From Branchiostoma floridae (taxonomy: Eukaryota; Chordata; Leptocardii; Amphioxiformes; Branchiostomatidae): a stretch of DNA of 60,000 bases. The DNA is taken from assembly GCF_000003815.2 (NCBI RefSeq), contig NC_049981.1:25719836-25779835 (forward strand), in the 5' to 3' direction. The notes beneath the pieces are model-generated. The model was not told the origin of the DNA and did not search any database. It worked only from the letters and a program-made list of their open reading frames with translations. This document shows positions 13,701 to 25,347 of this stretch, piece by piece (within the stretch, counting starts at the first letter, position 1; each line of letters opens with the position of its first letter). Made by a program: the position numbers and the translations under genes.

Positions 13701-16700
13701 TATGCTCTCTTTGTTTCTGCTATAGGCCCAATAGAGGTGATTTGTACTGATTACGCTTGGTCTATCTCGCCTCCACAGCGACGACTCGGCTGTAATCGTG
13801 AGACTGATTGGTCTGACGTCACAGTCACGCAACATCCGCAGTCTACTGCGCAGTCTCTGTCTGCAGCTGACGTACATCTATGGCGGCGACATGACGCTGA
13901 TACCCCAGGACTACATGAGCCTGGTCAACTTCTTTGTCGTCCAGCTGGAATCTGCGAACGCCGACAAACCGCTGGTTGTGTTCCTGGACGCCCTTGATCA
14001 GCTGACCGGTAGGTACCGCTGCAAATGCGAGGCTTCCAAAATCTAAACAAAATCGGTCAACATAGTTCTTTGTGCACAACCAGAATACTATAGAAGAATT
14101 GATACTGAATACCTTGCCGACTTTTTTGGTTACTATCTTTCACCTTCCTCAGGACAATAATGACGTCCTCTACTTCGCACTGAAGCTTCAACCAGTGAAA
14201 CTATTCATTGATAAATGTGGTAACCGTTATGTTTCAGCAATGTCTATAAAAGAAAAATGTTGAGTAGACTACTGTATACTGTGCCTGTCTCTAGCATCTA
14301 TGTAAGGTTTCACTGATGTTCATCATTATTGTGGAGGTTTGCTGTAAAAATTGTGTTTTTTAATGTGACAGTTACCTTTTGTATAAAAGACATCTATGTT
14401 TTTACAGATGATTACAACGCCCGTCAGCTGTTTTGGCTGCCTAAGGAACTCCCTCCGTATGTGCACATCGTGGTATCAACTGTGCCGCAGAGAAAATACG
14501 ACTGTTTCCCTGCACTCAAGGTGGGCATGGTCATGGACGTTATAATACTAGTACTGAAACGATACCAGTTCTAATTTCAGAATCGATCTTACCTGCAAGA
14601 TACTGTGTGTGACAGGATGAACATAATGATTGAAGACTTTGTCAAAGTGAAACATTTGACTTCTATTGATGTAAGATGCTGAATCATAACTGCCGAAGTA
14701 TTATCTTCATACATCTTGTACCATGGTAAATGCTTCATATTGTCAAATTTGACATCATCCATTGCATTTCGTCATCTTTAATCACCATATTTCATTTGTG
14801 CCCGTAGGAAACAATTCCCGATGATCAACAGTACGTTGAAGTTCCTGACCTCCCTGAGGCCGATGCTGCCGCCATAGTGGACCACTGGCTGAAGGCCGAC
14901 AAGAGACGACTGACGTCCGAACAGCTGGCGATACTCATCGACAGCTTCCGACAATGTCCGAACCCCCTGTTTCTCAAGATGGCCTACAACGAATCGACTC
15001 TGTGGAATTCGTATACTCCTAAAAGTGATCTTAGACTTGCAACCTGTGTGGAGAAACTAGCCAATCAGATCTTCGTCAGGCACGAAAGGGGTCATGGGGA
15101 GGCGGTGGTTCGAAGGACGCTGGGATACATCACCGCTGCCAAACATGGCGTCACGTTCAACGAACTGGAGGACATCCTGTCTCTGGACGAAGACGTTATG
15201 AACAGTGTTACAGTCTACAACACCTTGTCGGTCAGACGGTTCCCGCCCTACCTACTTAGGCGGCTGTTGGCTGACCTGAGCGCCTGCCTGCTCGTCACGC
15301 ACTCCCACGGTACTGAGATCTACCGGTGGTTCCACCAGCTCTTTGCAAACGCGGCAACAGAAAGGTACCTTCTGGACAGGGACAGAGCGCCCTCCTACCA
15401 CACCATCATGGCGGAGTACTTCCTCGGCAAGTGGTCAAACGGGACCAGAAAGCCGTGCTCTGGACATCCCAAGGGTTTGGACAGGATGGCGGCTGACATG
15501 TCGCTTTCTCGTGAGGTGCCATCCGTTCGTGGGACCAAGGTCGTCAACTTCAACATCCGTAAGCTGATGGAAATGCCATATCATCTACTTGAATCCAACA
15601 AGATGGCGCTCCTGGAATCCGAAGTGCTGTGTAACTACGAGTGGCTGCTTGCAAAGATCCGTGCTGTGGGACTGCGAGCGGTGTTGGAGGATCATCACGA
15701 TTCCCTGAAGGTCAATTCAGATGACGAGGAGTTGCGTCTGTTGAGTGAGACCTTGCAATTATCTAGCGAAGTCCTAAAAGCCGATGCTCTGCAGCTGGCC
15801 ACGCAGCTGATCGGGAGGCTTCATGACATAATCATGAACGACAAACCACTGGCACCTGGGGACCCTAAGAAGTATCCACAACTTGGTGTTCTGTTACAAC
15901 AAGCGTCTCTCGGGTCCGTCCCCGCCTTTGTACCGTCCATGACGTGCCTGACGCCTCCAGGAGGAGTGTTGTTCGACCTGCTGGAGGGGCACACCGACAA
16001 ACTCACCGCCGTGGCCGGGACAACCGATGGCTTCCGAGCGGTCACGGCGTCCATGGACGAGTCGATCAAGTTCTGGGACCTCAGGACCGGAAAGGTGGTG
16101 AAGACCATCGACGGCGTCGGTAGCGACGTGAGGTCCCTCACGCTGTGTATGAATAACTCTTACGTCGTCACCACGGAGGTCAGCTGCATACGCGTGTGGA
16201 GTCTGAACTCCGGACAGGTGGTTCTGAAGATCGACCAGTACGTCGATCCTGCCATTATCACCACGGCCGCAGATGGCCAGCTCCTAGTGGCCTTCTTTGA
16301 CGGGTCGAACGAGATGCGAGTGTGGGATCTGAAGAGTCACAAGATGATCAAGGAGGTCAGCATTGGTGACGATGAAGCCGGTAGTCTTCACAAGGACAGG
16401 TCCATTCTTGTCTCAAAGAACTGCCACGGGGATCAGGTTCTGTACGCGTACAGAAGCAGGGACGTCGCCTACGTGCAGAATGCCAGGACCGGGAAGATAA
16501 AGAGAAGGTTCGTAGCCCAGGGAGACGGGGCGTCCATCCACGCCGTCGCCATGGCGAGGGAGTACTGGATCGTGGCGTGCAGGTACCAGTACATGAAGCT
16601 GCACGAGATCTACCATTTAGAACTGTACGACGTGTTGAACGGCGCCTTCATCAGGAGTATCAAAGGGTGTGCGCACGATATTATCACCGACCTCCACGTC

Positions 16701-18374
16701 AACCGCCTGGGCTCTCATGCCATCTCCCTCTGCGCGTCGGAAGGGAACAACACCACAGACATCGCGGTGTGGAACCTGGAGACAGAGGACCACAAGCACC
16801 TCGCCAAACATGCCAACTTGTCCACGATGGGAACGGGCGTGGAGCTACGGTACTGTCTCACGGCGTCTCCCAACGAGTGCGTGTTGCGGGTGTGGAACCT
16901 GAGTCAGCACATCAATGTGCAGCAAGCTGGGCAGCCGAGAAAGAAGAAAAAGGAGGGGATCCTCGAGACGGTTCCGATGAAAGACTTCCCGCGGTATGTT
17001 GTCGCACGGTCCATGAACAACGGACCAATCACCGTCTGGAACGTGGCAAAGGGCAAGCGTACGGGAACCCTCGTGAGAATCGAGCGTGGATTGGTTGAAT
17101 CTACCGACTGCGTCATCATCCGTAACACAAAGATCTACATTCTTTCTGACAGAGGGATTTCTCACTTGTCTGACGAGGGAAGGCCGGTGTTTCAGACCAT
17201 ATACATCTACGACCTCCGGACGAAAAAATTTGAGAAGAAAATCACTGGATTGTACATCGTGCCTTCCCCGCAACATGAATACACGATAATCGGCAACAAT
17301 TTATTGGGGCTGTCCGAAAACAGAAGTCACCTGATCGCCTGGTCACTCGACACTGGAATGGTCGTCTATAGGCTGAGGGCAAATTTCAAAAAACAAGAGA
17401 CACCTACGGCCAACCAAACAAGACAAGGTGTACCTACAATTGTGAGAGAAAGAGAACTGGAGAAATCAAGGCAGCTGGAGAGAGAGAAGGAAAAAGACAA
17501 AGCTCGAAGGAGAACGAAGTACACGGAAGCCAGCATGACTCCATGGGAGAGGCGGAACGAGACGAAGACCGCGAAGGTCAGACGATATGATCGAGACGCC
17601 ATGTTGGAACAACAGAGGTTGGAAGAGATGAGGAAAGAGAAGGAAAATGGCATCGAACAGTACATGGTCAGTGCAGACGAAAGGATCATAGTCTGCTCTT
17701 ACTTTGCACACCACCTTGCGGTGTTTGACGTCGAAAACAGGACACATGTACACACCCTCGAGAACGAACATTCGATGCTGTATCTACACAACGCCGCCAT
17801 GACGGTCAACGGTAGCCATCTTGCGCATGCGAACTATGATGAGATCAGCAAGTCGAGCTACATCACCGTGTGGGATTTGCAAACTGGAAAAGTTCGAAAA
17901 AGACTGAAAAACGAACCAAATGTCTGCTGTGTTGGTATCACGGACAACGCCGAAAGGGTGATCTTTGGAACTGAAATGAACGTTCTCAAAATATGGTGCC
18001 CTTTTAACAAGCAGAACAACAAGAAAATCGTCGGCTACAAGGGCCTGTCCCTTGGCGTAGGGAGCAAGATCGCTATCGTGGAGAACGGGTCTCGCGTGGT
18101 TCTCTTCGCGCAGGACATCTCGTTGTGGGACCTGGAGTCAGGCTCTGTGCTGTCCGTTTTCACACCGGACATGCGCATTCAGACCTGCAACGTCGCCATG
18201 AACGGTAAGCTGATTGTGTTCGGCATGCGAGATTCCTCGTCCCTTGTGACGCTGCAGCTCAAGTCCCGAGACATTGGCCAAACGCCCCCTATTGAGATGG
18301 AGGGGAATGACATCTTCGGGGAAGCTCCCACAAGCTCCTCTGATGAGGAAAGTGAAGAAGAGGACGACGAATGA
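7767..18374 (+). CDS. NWD1/NWD2-like: NACHT and WD-repeat protein, NWD1/NWD2 family (13 coding exons)
   Basis: Exons: 7767-7937, 8278-8358, 8564-8698, 9145-9985, 10213-10415, 10716-11422, 11735-11895, 12061-12266, 12609-12835, 13281-13439, 13779-14008, 14408-14520 and 14808-18374. All junctions are GT-AG, all phases close, and the total is 6801 nt for 2266 residues. The first ~400 residues are acidic, Ser-rich and probably disordered. A DUF4062-like region follows, with VYISASSE (402-409) and VDLRWG (440-445). The NACHT ATPase has Walker A GASGTGKT (941-948) and Walker B VVFLDALDQL (1030-1039). Helical regions lead to WD40 repeats from about residue 1470 to the end, with a charged helical insert at about 1958-2029 and an acidic tail. 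Relatives are cytosolic STAND-type NTPases; vertebrate NWD1/NWD2 are shorter. The last exon alone encodes 1188 residues. The ATG at 7767 is the first in the first coding exon found, but upstream exons cannot be excluded. The family call is firm; orthology to NWD1 versus NWD2 is not settled. Confidence 0.88.
12474..12522. repeat. ACAAC pentanucleotide tandem repeat in an intron
   Basis: About nine imperfect ACAAC/ACACA units lie in the intron between the exons ending at 12266 and starting at 12609 of the NACHT-WD gene. It is a simple sequence repeat with no coding meaning. Confidence 0.9.
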
Positions 18375-18460
18375 TTCAGCTTTTCAAGAATTCCCTCTCA
18401 TTAAGAAAAAATGCACAGAGCGACTCAAGTCTTTAGGTTGAATGTTCTCAATAAACGTGT
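18375..18460 (+). terminator. 3' UTR and polyadenylation signal of the NACHT-WD gene
   Basis: The TGA stop at 18372-18374 is followed by a short AT-rich 3' UTR. A canonical AATAAA at 18450-18455 is followed by GTGTTACTGTG, a plausible GT-rich downstream element. This is the nearest poly(A) signal to the stop; a longer 3' UTR cannot be ruled out. Confidence 0.55.
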
Positions 18461-19060
18461 TACTGTGCACGTGACTTCACAACAGTGTTTACGTCAAAAT
18501 ACGTTTAACTAACGTTTCAGGTAGACACAAAGAAAGACCACTACAACAGTAAAGCCAGTCTGCCCATGTAGTACAAGATCTGTTGTGATATTGCATTCCA
18601 TCAGATATGTTATATATGTATCTATATACCGAATCAAGTGCAATTGTACAAGTAGCTATTTTCATCACAAGTTGTCATAGGGTAGGTCCAAAAATGTAGT
18701 ATAAATGTTGCAGAAGCTGCTATTCATCTTACGAAGAAAATTAGAAATTCAAGATAAAGTATTTGGATAAGAAATCTGAAGGTTTGTGTGCATACAAGAT
18801 GAGAAGACAAACAGGAAACGTCTATTTTTGTAACTACGTCTTCTGGAGGAATTGTTATTGATTTTAATAAAACGAAGTATGACAGTGCAATGTGTATTTG
18901 TTGTGATGTTTGTGAAGGTAACATGGTGGTCATGTGGTTAGGGTTCTTCACTATTTTCTAAACTAAACGTGTACTGTGTTCGAATCCTTAAGCACAAATA
19001 AAGAGTTCCCACGTCTGCTGTTAAGAAAGGTAAAATAGTTTGATTTCCAAGGTTCTCAAT
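18456..19060. other. Spacer between the NACHT-WD gene and retroelement debris
   Basis: AT-rich non-coding sequence follows the poly(A) signal. Apart from the tRNA-like segment near 18924-18987 I see no gene, and no open frame with a recognisable domain. Confidence 0.6.
18924..18987 (+). repeat. tRNA-like sequence, possible SINE head
   Basis: The segment begins TGGTGGTCATGTGGTTAGGG, close to the D-arm/box A region of tRNA-Glu-type genes. It reaches GTTCGAATCC, a match to the box B/T-loop consensus, at 18978-18987. The spacing suits a tRNA-derived RNA polymerase III promoter. The middle does not form an obvious anticodon arm and no acceptor stem is evident, so a functional tRNA is unlikely. 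A decayed SINE head or tRNA pseudogene fits better. Confidence 0.35.
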
Positions 19061-19194
19061 GGAAACGTGTGCATCAATTAACGAAAATGTCCGTGACCTC
19101 ATGTCCGATGAAGAAGTCGTACAAGATGCATATGTCGCCTATTTCAGTTTTTTTGTCCAATTTCAAGCAAGCTGCATCTATATACCTGAAACAC

Positions 19195-19990
19195 ATTCTA
19201 TCTAACTGCAAAATTGCCTTACAACAGGGTCGTTACACATGGAGGCATAACAAGGTGCTCAGGCTAATTGCAGTGATGCTGGAGGAGGTGAGGAAGAAAG
19301 CCAAAGGTGCTACTGCACGAACACAACCAATCCAGTTTGTAAGGGAGGGCCAGAAGCCCACAGCAGCAGACAGCAACAACATCATCACTGGCGGCGGCCC
19401 ACTGAGTAGAGGGAAATGGGAAATGGCAGTAGATCTTGATAGACAACTCCGTTTTCCAAGTATAATTTGTGTCACACAGTTGNNNNNNNNNNNNNNNNNN
19501 NNNNNNNNNNNNNNNNNNNNNNNNNNNNNNNNNNNNNNNNNNNNNNNNNNNNNNNNNNNNNNNNNNNNNNNNNNNNNNNNNNNNNNNNNNNNNNNNNNNN
19601 NNNNNNNNNNNNNNNNNNNNNNNNAAGGGTGGAGAAGCAGAGTCTACCCAGTCGAGGTCGGAACCAGAGGGTTTGCAGGAACATCCCTCCTACGCTTGTG
19701 TAGGGATCTTCAGATACAGGGGAAGTTACAGTCTCAGTTTGTCAGGCAGGTGACTGAAGAGGCAGAAAGAAGCAGCTTTGGTCTGTGGATCAAAAGGAAG
19801 GACAAGTGTTGGAAGAAAGCCGCCCAGAAGTGAGGCACCAGTGTCGGAAGCAGGGGGGAGACGTCCGCCCTGCTGTCCCGCCGCCCGGAAGCGTATCAGT
19901 AGCAAAGGGGACGAAACGTTGAGGAAGGGCGGAGACTGACTGAGGATCCGGCATTGGTGCCCCAGCAGAGTGCTAAGAAGCACATACAGT
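19195..19990 (+). pseudogene. Non-LTR retrotransposon 3' fragment (ORF C-terminus), interrupted by a gap
   Basis: An open frame runs 19069-19833 through a run of N. Its part after about 19195 resembles the C-terminal region of a common group of marine-invertebrate retrotransposon polyproteins. It has RYTWRHNKVLRLIAVMLEE near the start, then a VDLDRQLRFPS segment. After the gap come YPVEVGTRGF and a basic tail with EEAERSSFGLW. In relatives the missing middle carries an endonuclease-like core. A GC-rich 3' tail extends to about 19990. No reverse transcriptase domain lies upstream, so this is a 5'-truncated dead copy. Identification is from family memory and is moderate. Confidence 0.55.
19483..19624. 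other. Assembly gap (142 N)
   Basis: A run of N falls inside the retroelement open frame. The frame appears to continue across it only because N is read as unknown residues; the true gap length may differ. Confidence 0.99.
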
Positions 19991-19999
19991 TTAGCAGGT

Positions 20000-20833
20000 T
20001 AGTCTACCTGTATTCTCTATTAATATAATCGTGTAACTATTCAACTATTCACGTAACAACGATGTGAACCTGCCCGTTAAATTGACTTAAGCAAAAGTGA
20101 TAATCAGACAGTGTAAGGCATCGTAATACAAACGTCTTTTTGTTTTGTTTTTCCCAATGGACCTATGCAGCCACGTATATGTACACGTCACGTCATAGGT
20201 GTACGCAGCTTCATAAGTCGTACAGCGTTAATGTTGAGTGTGATGCAGTCAAGCTCACGTTCAAGGTTATTCCATATCACGTCCTAACAAAGATAAGTGT
20301 TCATTAATGTGATCACTCCCACCACGAAAGAGGAAATACCTCAATACTAAATCTAATCGTAGGTCAGTCGTGACGTCTTTAATGTGTCTTTTTGACCTCT
20401 GCATATTACTTACAGTGTTACACAGAAAGCGTAATTGCCAAGCGGATGTAGTAGTTCCCGTTTTGAGTGTATTTTGTCTTGTTTTGTACAATTTCCTGTT
20501 TTAATCTAAAGACTTTTTAACGGTAGTCAAGTATCTATAAAAAGCGGGAAAAAGTTATAAAATGGAACCAAAAAAACACCGTCAAATACACTCAAAACAA
20601 GCCCGGTGTGCTACATCTGCTTGGAGATTACAGGAAGCTTGCGTGCCTACAGAAGCTGCTGAAGGACGGTGGTTACAGACAAGGACAAGAGTCAATTATC
20701 ATCTGGCTGAAAAGTTGTTTCAACAGTACAGATGTTGCAGTTTCTAGTGATAGAAAGCAGAGGTAGCTTCCCATTGAACAGAAGTCGTACCAGACACGGC
20801 ATAACCAGTCAGATCGAGGCAGACGGCTGCAGT
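20000..20833. other. Aromatase upstream region containing an imperfect inverted repeat
   Basis: This is non-coding sequence between the retroelement fragment and the aromatase start codon. Two arms at about 20420-20476 and 20583-20633 are imperfect reverse complements; the best core is a 15-bp AAATACACTCAAAAC match plus a CTACATCNGCTTGG block. The loop holds the TATA-like site at 20536. I see no upstream coding exon here, although a non-coding first exon is possible. Confidence 0.45.
20536..20544 (+). promoter_or_regulatory. Candidate TATA box for aromatase
   Basis: TATAAAAAG lies about 300 bp upstream of the aromatase ATG at 20834 in a locally AT-rich context. The position would suit a core promoter with a roughly 270-bp 5' leader. 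No initiator or known tissue-specific element is identified, and TATA-like strings are common in AT-rich DNA, so this is only a candidate. Confidence 0.25.
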
Positions 20834-21597
20834 ATGGACACAGGCGAGGGATGGGATGTTCTGTTAGTCGTGCTGCTTGTTGTGCTTGTCTGGTACTACA
20901 TCCGGGAAACCTGGACCAGCGGGATCGACGGGATATTTCCCCCAGGTAAGGCAGGAAAACTTGTCACGAATTTATAAATGTGTTAAAGTGCAGATAGAGG
21001 TACTGATAGGGAACGAAGAATATCATGTTCATCAATGCATAGGCAAGGCAACACTATGCAAGTATCCCTCCACATCGTACGAGTCAAACAAAATGTATGT
21101 TTCAATCACAAGTTACCTGGTGGAGGATTATGTTTTGATAACAAAGGTAAAAAGATATAAGTAAATGTAAACATTCTAGAGTGAAATACATTTCTTTACC
21201 AGCTTAACAAATATATCGTGTTATTCATTTGCCTCCCATTCAACAAATTTATCTCATTTGGTGCTCCATACCACTAGGTCCTCCGTACATCCCGGTATTG
21301 ACGCCGCTATGGACCCTGTGGGTGTTCCTTCACGATGGCATCTGGGCAGCCACGGCCGGGTACGCCGCCAAGTACGGGGACTTCGTGCGGGTCTGGCTCG
21401 GCACCGAGCAGACTTTCATCATCAGCAGGTGCGTTCTTACATCACCTCATGGGGAGTGAAGTATTGTTGTTTTGGCTGGTTGCTCTGTATGCCTCTTACT
21501 TAGTCTGTCTGTTAATCTGTACGTCTGTCTGACCGTCCTATGATTGTGTGTTGTGCATGTTCGTATATGTGCATGTACGCGTGTGTATGTGTGTGTA

Positions 21598-21677
<80 letters not shown>

Positions 21678-24600
21678 AAGTTGTGTTATGTATGCGTATG
21701 CTCGCGTGTGTAGTTGTGTTATGCATGTACATGTTCTTTACTTACAGTTGTTACTTTTTAATGTAACTTAGTTTTTTTTTTCCAACTCCTCCTTAGAGCA
21801 TCAGCAGCTGCGCATGTGCTTAAGTCCAGTAAGTACCGGGCGCGGTTCGGCGACCCTTCTGGGCTTGCGCAAATCGGCATGAACGGCTCGGGCGTCATCT
21901 TCAACAACGACGTGCAGAGCTGGAAGTTCCTCCGCTTCTTCTTCGTCAAAGGTGAACAAAACATCAGGAATGTGATTGAAAAATACTCCTGTATTGACAG
22001 ATAGCTTTGTGAGGCTCACAAAGAATATAAGCTATCGAGAATCGAAGAAAGAGACATATCCAGCTTGTGCAAAGTAAATCGGAGGTGCCGAATTCAGTCT
22101 TTTATCCTTCCCAATGCCATGGCCTTCGATATGTTAATCTGCCAAGGATGGCACTTAGATTAAGAAATAGCCAAAAATCGAAATGCTCTACACTTGCTTC
22201 TTAACGTCGCATGATGAGCGTTGAGCGATACTGAACAGACGTATAGCTTCTATAGCAATCTAAATATGTGGCCTGCATTATTTGCTATTGATTACCGTGT
22301 GTCATTTTCTGAATGCTACGGGAAAACGAGAAAGTCTTGGTTTATCATCTAAAATACACAGCACATAGACACAAATTGCGTTTGCGTTGGCCACGTAGCC
22401 TGCTTCGGAAGAAAGAGTCAAAGACACCTCTAAATTCAATTTGTCTTCTGAAGACAAGTTGCCTCAACTAGAACGTGCAGTTAGTCCAGTGTATATATTT
22501 CTTACCCTCCCTCAAGGCCAAGATCATGTACACAAGACAGATGGTGACGCATGGCGTGCCAGTTGTAATCTCTGTGAAGGTTACTCATTCTGAAACACAA
22601 GGATAACTCGTACATGATTAATCACATAACTGTTGTAGCAAGGACAATTAATCACGTACCCAGCATGTTACCGTACGTCACCGGAATTCCAACAGATAAC
22701 GCTAGTTTACTTTTATCCGTGGGGTTACCTTTATCCGTTGTTTTTTTTAAAGCAGGTTGTTTATTATGGATATAACGTCGACGGACGGTGGTTTCAAGTT
22801 GCAATATTTTAGATATATAATTTTCAGTTTGAAAACACCGTACGTTTTCTTGATATCCCAAAATACCCTGCTTTTATAAACAACGGATATAGGTTACCCC
22901 GCGGATAAAGGTTAACTAGCGTTAACAGTCATGACGTTACGTGTTGGTAATGTGGGAATTGATTTTTGGCTCCTCCAGTATCACACCCAAGCATGTTACA
23001 CGTTTGATGAATGACCCTTATCCACGTGTCGCAGCTATAATGCCGTAACAATGCAAACAATGCAAAAGTTTGACTTTCAATGGCCGTAAAACACTTCGTT
23101 TGTATTCTTAACAAATATCTTATTGTGTCATCCCTGTCATTTGACTTACATACCCAGTTTAAACATTTATGATATGCTAGCGTAACACCGTAGTACATGT
23201 ATGCATGATACAGACCTTTGTTGCACAACCAAATAAAGGAATCTACCGGTATAACTTTCAAACTTTCTAGCCCTTCTGTTGCATTATTGTACATTCCTCA
23301 GAGAATGCCGTAAGACTAGTTCTACTTCCAACCGCTTGTTAGGAAGCGCTGCGCTGTAGTGAGAAGACTGCGCACTCAAGCGTGGCAAGCTGTTGCAACA
23401 AAGAACGTATATTTATGTACCCAAAATATAAAACTATTCACTGGTGCATTACATGTACTTTGGCAGCTCTCTACAAGGAAGTTCTTGACAGAGCAGCCGG
23501 CGTATCCGCCATTGCTACCAGACGACAACTGGCTAACATCCGGGACATGGCGTCGAGTAACCCGGATGGAGCAGTGGATGTCGTCACACTAATGCGCAGA
23601 ATCACGCTGGAAATCGGAAACCGGCTATTTCTGGGTATCAACATAGAAAATGGTATCATTATTTAGACATGTTGTCATAGATTTTTGTTTCTGCCAGTCC
23701 AACTATTTAAAACAATGATGAACATTGATAACGTTAATATCATTTGATGAGCAAAAGTGAAAGAACAAACAATGAAGCAGTTGCTAGAGCTGCATTAAAG
23801 CTATAAACAAGTGCTTTGGCGAGAATAGACTTAACAACACTAGTACTAGATAGAGACTTTTCAATGAATTGCTACGCTGTACTGCATGCATCTGACTTGC
23901 ATATGCAGAACAACGCCGTGTTGATAGTATTCTCTACACTGTAGATCTGGAGGTGGTGAACACAATCAATGGATATTTCGCTGCCTGGGAGTTCTTCATG
24001 ATACGACCCAAGGTGCTGCAGTTGGTTTATCCTACCCTGTACAGAAAACACCAGACAGCAGTGTAAGCGTTCTCTGTTTCTGCTTTTAAGTATTCCCAAC
24101 TTGTTACCATTTAACTACACGTAATAACGTTCAAGATGTAACGAAGCCGAATGGTACGCAGAAGAACTACATAAGAACATCTCTAGTGTCAAAGAAGTTA
24201 ACGAATGATAATGAGCACTTTCATGCCAGGTTTTCCTTATAGACTGATCTCATCTTTTCTACGTCAATTCAAATTCTGACTTTCGATAAGGTACGACGAA
24301 ACATATTTCATTCGTACGACTTTCCAACCAAATCTTAGGCCCTCTTCAGGTATACTGACCCACTGACGTGCATCACGTGACCTTTCACATCTTTGTTCAG
24401 GAGGGCTTTGCAAGACGTGGTGGGGAAGCTGGTGGACAAGAAGAGGGCCGTCATGAATGGAGACGAGGCCGAGGAAGAATTCAGCATCCCAAAAGGCGAA
24501 CACGATTTCGCAGCTGCACTCATCCAGGCGCAGGTGCTCACGTGCTCATCACGTGTTCAAAAATACCCGATACCTGATAATCACGAGCTTACAATTGTTG

Positions 24601-25217
24601 ATGCAATAATAGAAAAAAAATATTTGAATTACTGAACAAACTTTAAGATAAAATAGCTTATCATGCTAATGGGTAAAGACTGATAAAATCATGTAGCGTC
24701 CAATCTGTAATATAGCTATAGGTTGGTAATTTGCTAATAGAAAGATTGCGCCTGCCTTTTACACCATACCTTTGCCAACTAACGCCGTATCAAATTGTGA
24801 AAAGATGAACTTGATTCCAATGGCGAAATAGAAATCTATATCACTATATCACAATGTAATGTTCTAATGGCGCTTCTGTGACATATCGTCACTAATGGCA
24901 GATGTTTTCTCTGCAGGAATGTGGCCAGGTGTCAGCCTCCTGTGTTCGGCAGTGCGTGACAGAAATGCTGGTTGCCGGTCCGGACACCATGTCCGTCAAC
25001 ATCTACTTCATCCTCCTGCACATAGCCGAGCATGGTCTAGAGAACGGGATACTTAGGGAAATCAGGGAAGTCTTGGGTACGTATTTATAACCAAAATCAC
25101 AACCGGACCTGCAATGTTTTTGTTGACGTAAGACTTATAACGTAGACCTGTCTGTGCATGCTTTTGAAGGTACTGCACTCACTCATATATATATATATAT
25201 GTATATATAAATATTTA

Positions 25218-25268
<51 letters not shown>

Positions 25269-25290
25269 ATATCTTTATATCTATAGATAT

Positions 25291-25347
<57 letters not shown>

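Noticed and set aside
16577-17276. Alternative frames of 143 to 173 residues inside the large last exon
   Set aside because: They are shadows of the WD40 coding frame, which matches a known family and ends naturally at 18374.
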